Part shown: positions 10,501 through 23,559 of the stretch, one piece after another | Numbering within the stretch: position 1 is the first letter of the stretch | Layout of the letters: the number at the start of each line of letters is the position of its first letter | From: Artemia franciscana | Lineage: Eukaryota > Arthropoda > Branchiopoda > Anostraca > Artemiidae | Direction of reading: 5' to 3' | Length of the DNA stretch: 64,000 nt | NCBI RefSeq assembly: GCF_032884065.1 | Contig: NC_088863.1 | Span: 66,872,919-66,936,918, forward strand | Made by a program: the position numbers and the translations under genes | The notes under the pieces: model-generated | The model's input: only the letters and a program-made list of their open reading frames with translations | Databases searched by the model: none | What the model was told of the DNA's origin: nothing

Positions 10501-10639
10501 TGACTCAGTATGTAGTAATAATTATTTATGAAGGCTCCCCGTTTCCTGGTATAGACTTTTACAGAAACAAGGTTTTTGAGCCTTAGATTTATAAGTTCAC
10601 AATTTTGACAATCTGATCAAGGACATCTTTAAGTTATTA

Positions 10640-11496
10640 AGTTTATCATTCTTACCACCATGTAAAACCTTTTTGACACGGCCTAAATGACCCGTGATGT
10701 GACCGCTCATAGCCTTAGCACCATGCGTGCACATTGACACACAGTTTTTCCACTCGAGCTAGTTTAAAAAAAGGATCTAACAAGTTGAAAATTATCTTCA
10801 CCTTTGTCAATATTTTAAGCTTCTTACAAGATAAAATTTTTTCGAATATTACATCTTGAAAATGCCACGTACAAAAACGATTAGTTGGGCTATGCCAGTG
10901 GTATCCGTGGTTTCATCGATTTATATTCCAAAGCAAGGACCACCTCGAATTGCTCCAATAAGTTGTTCTTTTGTGTCATATGCCACATCATCTTTGAAAC
11001 TGTATCATTTGATAATGGATTTGATTTAATTCGTTTCGTCTTTTTCTCACCAAACATGCAACAAACAGTTTATGCTACGGCAGGGAGGATTAGATTTTCA
11101 CCAGTATTATGGTTTCTATCAGCTTTAGCAATCAAATGACAAACTTTGTGAGAAGTTTTTACAGCACTTTTATTTTGTTCTGCACCATAAAACTGTTTTA
11201 TTGCGTTTTTCCTACTTCTAAGAACTTTTAAAAAAGTCTCATATATTTGTTTGATGAAATTTCAGAACCAACAACCCATTGTGGCTTAGTCTTGCCTCAG
11301 CTACAAGTCCAAGTATAACCTAGTTTCAAGTAAAGCTAGTCATATTTTCTTTTTCCCTTTTGGATTCGTTCGCCAGTTTTTCCGTTTCTTTTTCCCTGGG
11401 CTGGTCATTAGAAACAAGACGTTCAAGACTTCCTTCATTTTGTGTAGTTGATGGCCCAGAACTTTGAATCAGATCTTCATGAGGCCATTTATCCAT
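10640..11496 (-). pseudogene. hAT transposase pseudogene, ZBED5/SCAND3-like
   Basis: An ATG at 11496 (MDKWPHEDLIQSSG) starts an ORF that soon meets stops. Following pieces on the minus strand correspond in order to a ZBED5-like hAT transposase: KPQ.VV..EISSN from the BED-finger region, KTSHKVCHLIAKA and ENLILPAVA, FGEKKTKRI then PLSNDTVSKMM, then DETTDTTGIAQLIVFVRGIF, the DEStDi block containing the first catalytic Asp. The last piece is HGAKAMSGHITGHLGRVKK, where active copies have TDGA.aM.G. Several frameshifts and stops are present and the C-terminal dimerisation half is missing. Terminal inverted repeats were not identified. Confidence 0.75.
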
Positions 11497-11899
11497 TGTT
11501 AATCATTATTTTAAAATTCATTTAAGTACCGGAATCAAAACACTGACGTAGTGTTTGAACGGGGTTGAGTGTCTGCAAGATAACACAAAACACCACAATA
11601 TTGAGAGCAAGCTTGTAATAACAGGCAATGCTACTGCAATGCAGTGACACGAGAAACTGGCCGGCCTACACAGCCACTCAGATGGCTAGGACTTGGTGGC
11701 ATGCGCAAGTCAACGTGTCCCAACTGAGACTGCTTGACAGCCAGAAAGGCACAATTCTGACAATTTTCCCTGTCTTAGTTTAACTGTCGTTGTTTAACTT
11801 TTTTTGTTGGCCGGCCGTGCATCCCCTAAACAGTTTTGGCATATCCCCAAGGGTTAGGCGTACCACAGTTTGAGAGCTGATGATTTGCACTGACCTAAA

Positions 11900-13290
<1,391 letters not shown>

Positions 13291-13689
13291 CACTAAGCCT
13301 AATATATAGAACAAGAAAAATACTTGGGGAAAAAGGATATTAATCAACTTCTTCCTGACAATGATCAATTTGTTCAATGTTCAAGCTTTTAATCACGTGC
13401 ACTAAATTTTGGATGATATCCGGTCCTTCCATTTTGTTCCTAGCAGATTTTTGATAGGTCAGTTTAAAAGTCTGGAAATTCCGACAATCGCACATTTTTC
13501 ACACTCACCTGTTTTCTTTTTTATCTCAAATATTTAAAAAAAAAACTCACATAAATCCTTTTTTCATCAAAAAAAAAAAATAATTTCTTATAATTTTTTT
13601 CTTTTTTAGCTGAACTTTTAACTGTACTGAACGCACTCCTCGGCTGTTTCGTTGGCTTTTACAGTTTTGCGTAGTTTTAAGAGGGGGAC

Positions 13690-14320
13690 ATCGGCCTCTA
13701 AATCATGCGACACATGCCTTTTCCTTTCATACCAAACTTGGCCTGTAAAATTGGGGTAAGGGTCAGACTTTTACACGAGTTTCTATGATCAGTTTTAACG
13801 TCTTTGAAGGTTGAAAGGAACCGTTCTGAAGAAATGATTATGTTATTGATTATGTTAAGAAACCTCTCAGTTCCATTTGGTGCTTTTATAGATACCACGT
13901 GACGCCAAAAATCAAAGACAACTGTCCCATTTGGAAGGACAAAAAGCAGTAACTCCGCATTTCCTTTACTATCTTTCTTCCATCTCACGACGGTGCACAA
14001 TATCTCTGTAGAATCTTTTGCAGAAGATCAATGGCACCTATGCCCAAAGCTTTCATATTGTCTAGGATCTCACACAGCATTAACAGATCGTCCTCAAACG
14101 AGAATCGCTGCTTGATTTGCTTCACTCTCATTTTCTATACAAGTTGGCCAGTCCAATGCCATGAATTCTTCAATTATTCAGTTATTACTAGCCATTACAC
14201 AATTTGCTATTTTATGGGTTGTTTAATTACCTCTATTGCGGCGATAACTAGTAAAATTCTCCGGATTACTAGCTTTCCGAACTGGAGTATCAAGTATTTC
14301 GCTTTTTAGACAGGGCGACT
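13690..14320 (-). pseudogene. hAT dimerisation-domain remnant
   Basis: The 100-codon minus frame 14000-13698 contains SSERFLSTFKDVKTDHRNS followed by SLTLTPILQ. This resembles the C-terminal dimerisation region of hAT transposases of the ZNF862/KRAB-A type, with ER.FS...k.iKt..Rn.l....L..ll. The upstream piece has LDWPTCIENE, comparable to the WP spacer that often precedes it. Frames are shifted between pieces. It is not contiguous with the transposase at 10640-11496, so it is probably a separate copy. Confidence 0.4.
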
Positions 14321-15635
14321 TGGCTCCCCATTTCATCTATAGGTTTCTTACCCTACCCACTTGTCAACGAAGTTGCATGTTTTTCAGTCTTTGAATTTAA
14401 GGTTTTATGCGTCTCATTTTCTTAAAATCGATCCGTAGAAAATGTTTTCTGGCAAACCGACGGCTCAAAGTTGTACGTGATGAAAGATTACCCAGCGAAC
14501 TCTTATTAGACCTTTCATGGTTTTTATGAATTTCTGGCGATCTCTCTCAAAGATCTCTCTTTCTTTTTTATATTTGATCTATCTTAGCTTGTATTTTTTT
14601 TCTACATGATTGGTGTTCTTTCGGCTCCTCCCATACAGGCCTCGTAGGCTGTATATTCAGACTCTCTTATCTTTCTGTCTGCCTCTTTACGGAGGGCGTC
14701 GTTTTTTTTTTTTAGTTTTTTCTTAGTTAGCTAGATTTTAGATTGCTGTGGCTGTGTGTGAGCTACCACCCCTAAAGCTTGTTGGCCGCTAGTTGTCATT
14801 CCGCAAGTTGGACATTTTCATGCTCGAATCATCTCGATTATCTCTATTGAAAAATATAATCACAATTTCCATTCTAAAATCAGAATTCTAAAATCAGTAC
14901 GGTATTTGTCGTTAATATCACTTAATTACTTTTACGAATCACATAATTAGCGAATATCAATTTAATTCACTTTAAACAAATCTCCGAAGCGTGAAGTAAA
15001 TCACCAAAATGCAAAATAACAAGGGTATAGGAGAAAATGAGAAAAAAAAAATGTCAAAACATGAAAGCATTATAATGACGGATTAGCTAAGCTGAAAATT
15101 AAAGATGGAGACCACCCTGCGACACAAACCAAATATCACCGTAAGATTCTGGTTGCTCCCAATGCAAATTATGCTAATTCGCTAAATACAATCTCCACAC
15201 GGCATATTGCGCGAAAAAGAACATGCACTTTGTTGGGACCCGTGCCCCTTTTTTATCAGATAAATGTCACTCTTCTTTTTACACAGATTTACCCACAGTT
15301 TACTTTTAATTTACAAGTTAAAAGCTCAGAGTTTGCAACGTATTAAATTTTGCAAGGTTCTGTTTTTATTTAACTAATTCTCACCATTAAAATATAATTT
15401 ATGCGCAAAGTAAGCTCAATTTTGACTTACCATACTTTTGATTGGCCCACGACTGGTTATATTCCAAAATTTTCCCTCCAAAAATTCTTCTGAAGCCACC
15501 TAATTTACTTGATATGGGTAAACAGTGGAATTGAAACAAGTTTAAAGGAAAACTTCATTAGGCCAATACTACAAAACTGAACAACACTCAATTTCACTGA
15601 GAGAGACTAGTATAGGAATTTAGCATAATATAAAT
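14321..15635. other. Non-coding stretch, nothing recognised
   Basis: No conserved domain, RNA or clear repeat was seen. The sequence is AT-rich with pyrimidine tracts. Confidence 0.4.
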
Positions 15636-15737
15636 TCACGCTTGTTCTTCAGACAGGTCTTCTTCATGTTTCGATGACAAAGACGATCCACACCAAATTA
15701 ATTCTTCTACGTAATTTGGCGCATGTGCAATCGGAAT
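15636..15737 (-). CDS. Candidate last exon (weak), possibly of the esterase gene
   Basis: The minus strand shows a good 3' splice site (CTTATTTTATTTAG) ending at 15738. In phase 0, 33 codons follow to a TGA at 15638-15636. The peptide starts IPIAHAPNYVEELIW and ends in an acidic tail, SKHEEDLSEEQA. Esterases of this family end in a variable acidic tail, and strand and position downstream of the exon at 25694 fit. However, that exon ends in phase 1, so an intermediate exon would be required, and no family motif is visible. It may be a chance splice-like site. Confidence 0.22.
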   Translation of the reverse strand: MPIAHAPNYVEELIWCGSSLSSKHEEDLSEEQA

Positions 15738-15977
15738 CTAAATAAAATAAGAGATTTTTTTTTAAAATGGTCATTGCACCGGAACACAGCAGGATTTGTA
15801 TATCTTGTCGAAAAAAAAAAAAAACAAGGAAATTACTGCAAAAAATAGAAAATAAATCTTGATAAAGAAACAATAATGAAGATCACAATAAGAAACAACC
15901 TAGCAATGTTCAGTAATCTGATATGCTAAGTAAAAGAAGAAAAACATATAATACCGGTACAATATTTTCCTGACATA

Positions 15978-17544
15978 TCTATATATATAAAAATAAGTTG
16001 TCTGTCTGTGGATGTGTGGATGGATGTGTGGATGGATGTGTCAGGTGACGTCACCTGAAAAAACTGGATTAGGTGACGTCAAAACTGAAAAAACTAAAAA
16101 AAGGCAAAAACTACAAAAAAAACTAAAAACTAATAAAAAAAATAAAAAAGCTAAAAAACTAAAAAAACTATAAAGGTAAAAACCAATAAAAAACTAAAAA
16201 AAAAACTGAAAAAACTAAAAAAAGGCAAAAACTACAAAAAAAACTAAAAACTAATAAAAAAAGTAAAAAAGCTAAAAAACTAAAAAAACTAAAAAAACTA
16301 AAAAAAGGTAAAAAACTAAAAAAACTAAAAAATAAAAAAAAACTAAAAAAAAGGAAAAAACTGAAAAATAAGCTAAAATAAAGGTAAAAACCAATAAAAA
16401 ACTAAAAAAAAAAAGGAAAAAACTAATAAATGACGACACTCAAAGAGAAAGCGACCAGGACAAAAAACTAAAAAAAAAGGCAAAAACTACAAAAAAACTA
16501 AAAACTAATAAAAAAAATAAAAAAGCTAAAAAACTAAAAAAACTAAAAAAAGGTAAAAAACTAAAAAAACTAAAAACTAAAAAAAAACTAAAAAAGGTAA
16601 AAACTAAAAGAACTAAAAAAGAAAAAAATAAATGACGACACTCAAAGAGAAAGCGACCAGGACAAAAGGAATGTTCGATTAGCAATCAACAAAGCACCGG
16701 GACACAGGGAGTATAAATGACGACCAGGACACAAGTAAAAAAAAAAATTAACAAAACTAAAAAGAAGGTAAAAACTACAAAAAAACTAAAAAGAAAAAAA
16801 AACTAAAAACTAATAAAAAAACTAAAAAATCTAAAAATCTAAATAAACTAAAAAAGAAAAAAAAAGGAAAAAAATAAAGGAGAAAAACAAAACTAAAAAA
16901 CGAATGTATATACAGACCGGTACACCGGGATACAAATGACGACCGGGACACAGGGAATATAAATAACGACCGGGACACAGGGACACAACTACAACGGGGA
17001 CACCGGGGGAAACAGGGGGATATAAATGACGACCGGGACAAAAAAACTAAAAAGAAATAAAAACTAAAAACTAATAAAAAAAACTAAAAAATCTAAAAAT
17101 CTAAATAAGCTAAAAAAGAAAAAAAAAGGAAAAAAATAAAGGAGAAAAACAAAACTAAAAAACGAATGTATATACAGACCGGGACACCGGGATACAAATG
17201 ATGACCGGGACCCGGGACACAGGGAATATAAATGACGACCGGGACACAGGGACACAACTACAACGGGGACACCGGGGGAAACAGGGGGATAACCTGACAA
17301 TCTATTTATATGCAAAGACAATGGGACAGCAAAGAATGTTGTATATTCGCAAGTTTTACGTAGTTAAAACCATATATATATATATATATCTATATTCACA
17401 GGTGGGACATAGGGACACAACTACAATGGCGCGTAACTATTATGGCGCGTAACGACTTACGCGCGCGGGGGGGCTTGGGGGGGGGCGCGAAGCGCCCCCA
17501 CCAACTAGGTGTTGGGGTGGCGCGAAGCGCCACCCCAACAGCTA

Positions 17545-17545
<1 letters not shown>
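15978..17545 (+). mobile_element. Helitron copy A, complete ends, non-autonomous
   Basis: It starts with TCTATATATATAAAAATAAG after an A and ends with a 14-bp perfect hairpin (arms 17510-17523 and 17527-17540, loop GAA), then GCTAG, followed by T. These are the expected Helitron ends and A/T insertion site. Inside are long arrays of CTAAAAA-type sequence with AAAGAGAAAGCGACCAGGAC motifs, then blocks of ~33-bp GACCGGGACACAGGGA minisatellite. Near 17290-17370 is a relic of the helicase end (GACAATCTATTTATATGCAA). No intact Rep or helicase frame is present, so it depends on a helper. Confidence 0.85.
17481..17545 (+). terminator. Tandem Helitron 3' terminators in copy A
   Basis: Two hairpins with GAA loops stand in series. 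The first has 8-bp GGGGGCGC arms (17481-17488 and 17492-17499), then ACCAA and CTAG (17505-17508). The second has 14-bp arms and ends at CTAG 17542-17545. Each has the hairpin-plus-CTAG layout that ends Helitron rolling-circle transfer. The same pair occurs at the ends of copies B and C. Confidence 0.7.

Positions 17546-17626
<81 letters not shown>
17546..17626. repeat. (TA)n tract after Helitron A
   Basis: Pure TA repeat starting immediately after the terminal CTAG. Confidence 0.95.

Positions 17627-18540
<914 letters not shown>

Positions 18541-18632
<92 letters not shown>
18541..18632. repeat. (TA)n tract between opposed Helitrons
   Basis: TA repeat separating the 5' termini of the inverted fragment E and copy B, which point away from each other. 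Confidence 0.95.
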
Positions 18633-20188
18633 TCTATATATATAAAAATAAGTTGTCTGTGGATGGATGGATGGATGGATGTGTGGATGGATGTGTCAGG
18701 TGACGTCACCTGAAAAAACTGGATTAGGTGACGTCAAAACTGAAAAAACTAAAAAAAGGCAAAAACTACAAAAAAAACTAAAAACTAATAAAAAAATAAA
18801 AAAGCTAAAAAACTATAAAGGTAAAAACCAATAAAAAACTAAAAAAAAAACTGAAAAAACTAAAAAAAGGCAAAAACTACAAAAAAAAACTAAAAACTAA
18901 TAAAAAAAGTAAAAAAGCTAAAAAACTAAAAAAACTAAAAAAACTAAAAAAAGGTAAAAAACTAAAAAAATAAAAAATAAAAAAAAACTAAAAAAAAGGA
19001 AAAAACTGAAAAATAAGCTAAAATAAAGGTAAAAACCAATAAAAAACTAAAAAAAAAAAGGAAAAAACTAATAAATGACGACACTCAAAGAGAAAGCGAC
19101 CAGGACAAAAAACTAAAAAAAAAGGCAAAAACTACAAAAAAACTAAAACTAATAAAAAAAATAAAAAAGCTAAAAAACTAAAAAAACTAAAAAAAGGTAA
19201 AAAACTAAAAAAACTAAAAACTAAAAAAAAACTAAAAAAGGTAAAAACTAAAAGAACTAAAAAAGAAAAAAATAAATGACGACACTCAAAGAGAAAGCGA
19301 CCAGGACAAAAGGAATGTTCGATTAGCAATCAACAAAGCACCGGGACACAGGGAGTATAAATGACGACCAGGACACAAGTAAAAAAAAAAATTAACAAAA
19401 CTAAAAAGAAGGTAAAAACTACAAAAAAACTAAAAAGAAAAAAAAACTAAAAACTAATAAAAAAACTAAAAAATCTAAAAATCTAAATAAACTAAAAAAG
19501 AAAAAAAAAGGAAAAAAATAAAGGAGAAAAACAAAACTAAAAAACGAATGTATATACAGACCGGTACACCGGGATACAAATGACGACCGGGACACAGGGA
19601 ATATAAATAACGACCGGGACACAGGGACACAACTACAACGGGGACACCGGGGGAAACAGGGGGATATAAATGACGACCGGGACAAAAAAACTAAAAAGAA
19701 ATAAAAACTAAAAACTAATAAAAAAAACTAAAAAATCTAAAAATCTAAATAAGCTAAAAAAGAAAAAAAAAGGAAAAAAATAAAGGAGAAAAACAAAACT
19801 AAAAAACGAATGTATATACAGACCGGGACACCGGGATACAAATGATGACCGGGACCCGGGACACAGGGAATATAAATGACGACCGGGACACAGGGACACA
19901 ACTACAACGGGGACACCGGGGGAAACAGGGGGATAACCTGACAATCTATTTATATGCAAAGACAATGGGACAGCAAAGAATGTTGTATATTCGCAAGTTT
20001 TACGTAGTTAAAACCATATATATATATATATATCTATATTCACAGGTGGGACATAGGGACACAACTACAATGGCGCGTAACTATTATGGCGCGTAACGAC
20101 TTACGCGCGCGGGGGGGCTTGGGGGGGGCGCGAAGCGCCCCCACCAACTAGGTGTTGGGGTGGCGCGAAGCGCCACCCCAACAGCTAG
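18633..20188 (+). mobile_element. Helitron copy B, near-identical to copy A
   Basis: It starts TCTATATATATAAAAATAAG and ends in the same double hairpin and GCTAG, followed by T. Compared by eye with copy A it matches along its length. The differences I noticed are in GGAT/GTCT repeat number near the 5' end, homopolymer lengths and a few short indels. It has no intact transposase. Such identity implies recent transposition or gene conversion. Confidence 0.85.
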
Positions 20189-20266
20189 TATATATATATA
20201 TATAAGTTGTATGTTTGTTTGTTTGTACGCATATATAAGTTGTATGTTTGTTTGTTTGTACGCATA

Positions 20267-20325
20267 TGACGTCATTATAAGCATATAAGGATTTGTATAT
20301 GACGTCATTATAAGTATATAAGGGG
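20267..20325 (+). promoter_or_regulatory. Putative promoter of the Helitron D reading frame
   Basis: Two TGACGTCA palindromes (20267-20274 and 20300-20307) are each followed by a TATAAG sequence. The second leads into TATATAAGGGGGCG at about 20315, roughly 40 bases before the ATG at 20361. CRE-type octamer plus TATA element at this spacing looks like a eukaryotic core promoter. This is inference from motifs alone. Confidence 0.4.
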
Positions 20326-20360
20326 GCGATTCAAAGAGAAATTTTAGTATAAATCCTACA

Positions 20361-20696
20361 ATGGCAGAAGAAACAGCCGAGGAGGCTGCTCAAACGGTTA
20401 ATACCAAAAGGCTTGCGGCTAAAAGAGAAAGTAACAAAAGAAAGTGTGCCGAGGAATCACAAGAACAACATGAAAACAGGCTTGCGGCTCAAAGAGAAAT
20501 TACCAAAAAAAATCGTGCCGAGGAATCACAAGAGCAACGTGAAAACAGGCTTGCGGCTCAAAGAGAAATTACCAAAAAAAATCATGCCGATAAATCACAA
20601 CAACAAGGTGAAAACAGGCTTGCGGCTCAAAGAGATAATGCCGAAAGAAAGCATGCCGAGGAATCAGGTACAGCCCAGTCGATGATTATAGCTTGA
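20361..20696 (+). pseudogene. Helitron transposase N-terminal fragment, RLAAQRE repeats
   Basis: An open frame of 111 codons starts MAEETAEEA and contains four copies of a ~24-residue repeat with RLAAQRE.. and (A/D)ESQ(E/Q)Q..EN. Arrays of this kind, rich in Arg, Lys and Gln and probably helical, are found at the N-terminus of animal Helitron proteins before the Rep domain. The frame ends at 20696. The next frame from 20701 has CCASGKVKLPKL, PPEPMKTLLTG and SKRFFFIKHQK, matching the segment that normally follows (GKVkLP.l..PPePl..Ll.g). That is a stop or frameshift break. Rep and helicase domains are absent. Confidence 0.65.
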
Positions 20697-20700
20697 GTAG

Positions 20701-20860
20701 ATGTGTTGCGCCTCAGGAAAAGTTAAACTTCCTAAACTGGCTGCACCACCAGAGCCAATGAAGACTTTGCTTACTGGAACTACGTCAGAATCTAAGCGTT
20801 TTTTTTTTATTAAACATCAGAAAATACAACTCATGTTTCCAAATGACGGCGTTTGGTGCC
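20701..20860 (+). pseudogene. Helitron pre-Rep segment
   Basis: The frame contains CCASGKVKLP followed by PPEPMKTLLTG, a conserved zinc-finger-like and proline-rich stretch of Helitron proteins upstream of the Rep domain. It is separated from the repeat-containing frame by a stop, then passes into GACCGGGACA minisatellite by 20885. The Rep domain was therefore deleted and replaced by minisatellite. Confidence 0.6.
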
Positions 20861-21032
20861 CAAATCGAAAATCAAGATCAATACACCGGGACACAGGGAA
20901 TATAAATGACGACCGGGACACTCAAAGAGAAATTACAGACCGGGACACCGGGACACAAATGATGACCAGGACACCGGGACACAGAGAATATAAATGACGA
21001 CCGGGACATACGAAGCGCCACAGCAACAGCTA

Positions 21033-21148
<116 letters not shown>

Positions 21149-21439
21149 TATCTTATTAAGTGATCAATAATTGTATAATTATGTGTGCTCTCGAAAACGG
21201 CACCATATCTTTTCGGAAAAAGTGGTACCTTGAGATATTCTCGCATAAAAAAAACGATCTAGATAGGTGAAAAGTCTGAGAAAATCCGTTAAGAGCCTTA
21301 ATTTTTGTCTGTGCAAACGACGTCAAGTACTATGTCAGTTCATCATATAAGCATTTATAATGACGTCATATAAGCATTTCCTTATATGATGTCACGCATA
21401 GCATAAATAAGATTCCTGAGTTTCCAACGTATCAATCTA
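21149..21439. other. Unique spacer with TGACGTCA motif
   Basis: No gene found. It includes AATGACGTCATATAAGCA near 21358, the same CRE-plus-TATAAG combination as in Helitron D, so it may be Helitron-derived. Confidence 0.35.
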
Positions 21440-23557
21440 TCTATATATATAAAAATAAGTTGTCTGTCTGTGGATGTGTGGATGTGTCAGGTGACGTCAC
21501 CTGAAAAAACTGGATCAGGTGACGTCAAAACTGAAAAAACTAAAAAAAGGCAAAAACTACAAAAAAAACTAAAAACTAATAAAAAAAATAAAAAAGCTAA
21601 AAAACTAAAAAAACTATAAAGGTAAAAACCAATAAAAAACTAAAAAAAAAACTGAAAAAACTAAAAAAAGGCAAAAACTACAAAAAAAAACTAAAAACTA
21701 ATAAAAAAAGTAAAAAAGCTAAAAAACTAAAAAAACTAAAAAAACTAAAAAAAGGTAAAAAACTAAAAAAAATAAAAAATAAAAAAAAACTAAAAAAAAG
21801 GAAAAAACTGAAAAATAAGCTAAAATAAAGGTAAAAACCAATAAAAAACTAAAAAGAAAAAAAGGAAAAAACTAATAAATGACGACACTCAAAGAGAAAG
21901 CGACCAGGACAAAAGGAATGTTCGATTAGCAATCAACAAAGCACCGGGACACAGGGAGTATAAATGACGACCAGGACATAAGTAAAAAAAAAAAACTATC
22001 TATATATATAAAAATAAGTTGTCAAACTAAAAAAAGGCAAAAACTACAAAAAAAACTAAAAACTAATAAAAAAGCTAAAAAACTAAAAAAACTAAAAAAA
22101 AGGCAAAAACTACAAAAAAAACTAAAAACTAATAAAAAAAAATAAAAAAGCTAAAAAACTAAAAAAACTAAAAAAACTAAAAAAAGGTAAAAAACTAAAA
22201 AAAATAAAAACTAAAAAAAACTAAAAAAAAAGGAAAAAACTGAAAAATAAGCTAAAATAAAGGTAAAAACCAATAAAAAACTAAAAAAAAACTGAAAAAA
22301 CTAAAAAAAGGCAAAAACTACAAAAAAACTAAAAACTAATAAAAAAAGGAAAAAACTGAAAAATAAGCTAACATAAAGGTAAAAACCAATAAAAAACTAA
22401 AAAGAAACAAAGGAAAAAACTAAAAAAAATTTTCATCTAAAAAACTAAAAAAAACTAAAAAAGGTAAAAACTAAAAGAACTAAAAAAGAAAAAAATAAAT
22501 GACGACACTCAAAGAGAAAGCGACCAGGACAAAAGGAATGTTCGATTAGCAATCAACAAAGCACCGGGACATAGGGAGTATAAATGACGACCAGGACATA
22601 AGTAAAAAAAAAAATTAACAAAACTAAAAAGAAGGTAAAAACTACAAAAAAACTAAAAAGAAAAAAAAACTAAAAACTAATAAAAAAACTAAAAAATCTA
22701 AAAATCTAAATAAACTAAAAAAGAAAAAAAAAGGAAAAAAATAAAGGAGAAAAACAAAACTAAAAAACGAATGTATATACAGACCGGTACACCGGGATAC
22801 AAATGACGACCGGGACAGAGGGAATATAAATGACGACCGGGACACAGGGACACAACTACAACGGGGACACCGGGGGAAACAGGGGGATATAAATGACGAC
22901 CGGGACAAAAAAACTAAAAAGAAAAAAAAACTAAAAACTAATAAAAAAACTAAAAAATCTAAAAATCTAAATAAGCTAAAAAAGAAAAAAAAAGGAAAAA
23001 AATAAAGGAGAAAAACAAAACTAAAAAACGAATGTATATACAGACCGGGACACCGGGATACAAATGACGACCGGGACACAGGGAATATAAATGACGACCG
23101 GGACACAGGGACACAACTACAACGGGGACACCGGAGGAAACAGGGGGATGTAAATGACGACCGGGACACCGGGACAGGGAATGGTCGATTAGCAATCACC
23201 ATCAACAAAGCTCAAGGGCAATCATTAGAATCATGAGGTATAGATCTGAATACAGATTGTTTTCCCATGGACCATTATATGTTGCATGTTCAAGAGTCGG
23301 TAAACCTGACAATCTATTTATATGCAAAGACAATGGGACAGCAAAGAATGTTGTATATTCGCAAGTTTTACGTAGTTAAAACCATATATATATATATCTA
23401 TCTATATTCACAGGTGGGACATAGGGACACAACTACAATGGCGCGTAACTATTATGGCGCGTAACGACTTACGCGCGCGGGGGGGCTTGGGGGGGGGCGC
23501 GAAGCGCCCCCACCAACTAGGTGTTGGGGTGGCGCGAAGCGCCACCCCAACAGCTAG
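21440..23557 (+). mobile_element. Helitron copy C, two nested 5' ends and one 3' end
   Basis: It starts TCTATATATATAAAAATAAG after an A and ends at CTAG 23554-23557 before T, with the double GAA-loop hairpin. A second identical 5' terminus occurs inside at 21999, followed by its own CTAAAAA array. Either one copy inserted into another or an upstream copy lost its 3' end. It carries more of the helicase end than copies A or B. The 188-residue minus frame across 22642-23208 is a translation of the minisatellite, not a gene. Confidence 0.8.
23180..23375 (+). pseudogene. Helitron helicase C-terminal remnant in copy C
   Basis: After the minisatellite, the plus strand encodes pieces of the end of the Helitron Pif1-like helicase: INKAQGQSLE-like residues, then [14 protein letters not shown] and KPDNLFIYA. 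Motifs V and VI of the helicase are thus recognisable, with frameshifts between them (near 23230 and 23320). Upstream helicase motifs including the Walker A loop are absent. Confidence 0.75.
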
Positions 23558-23559
23558 TT

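Noticed and set aside
22642..23208. 188-codon minus-strand frame (and similar frames at 16775-17321 and 19419-19965)
   Set aside because: Translation of the GACCGGGACA minisatellite and CTAAAAA arrays; it repeats with the DNA period and has no family resemblance.
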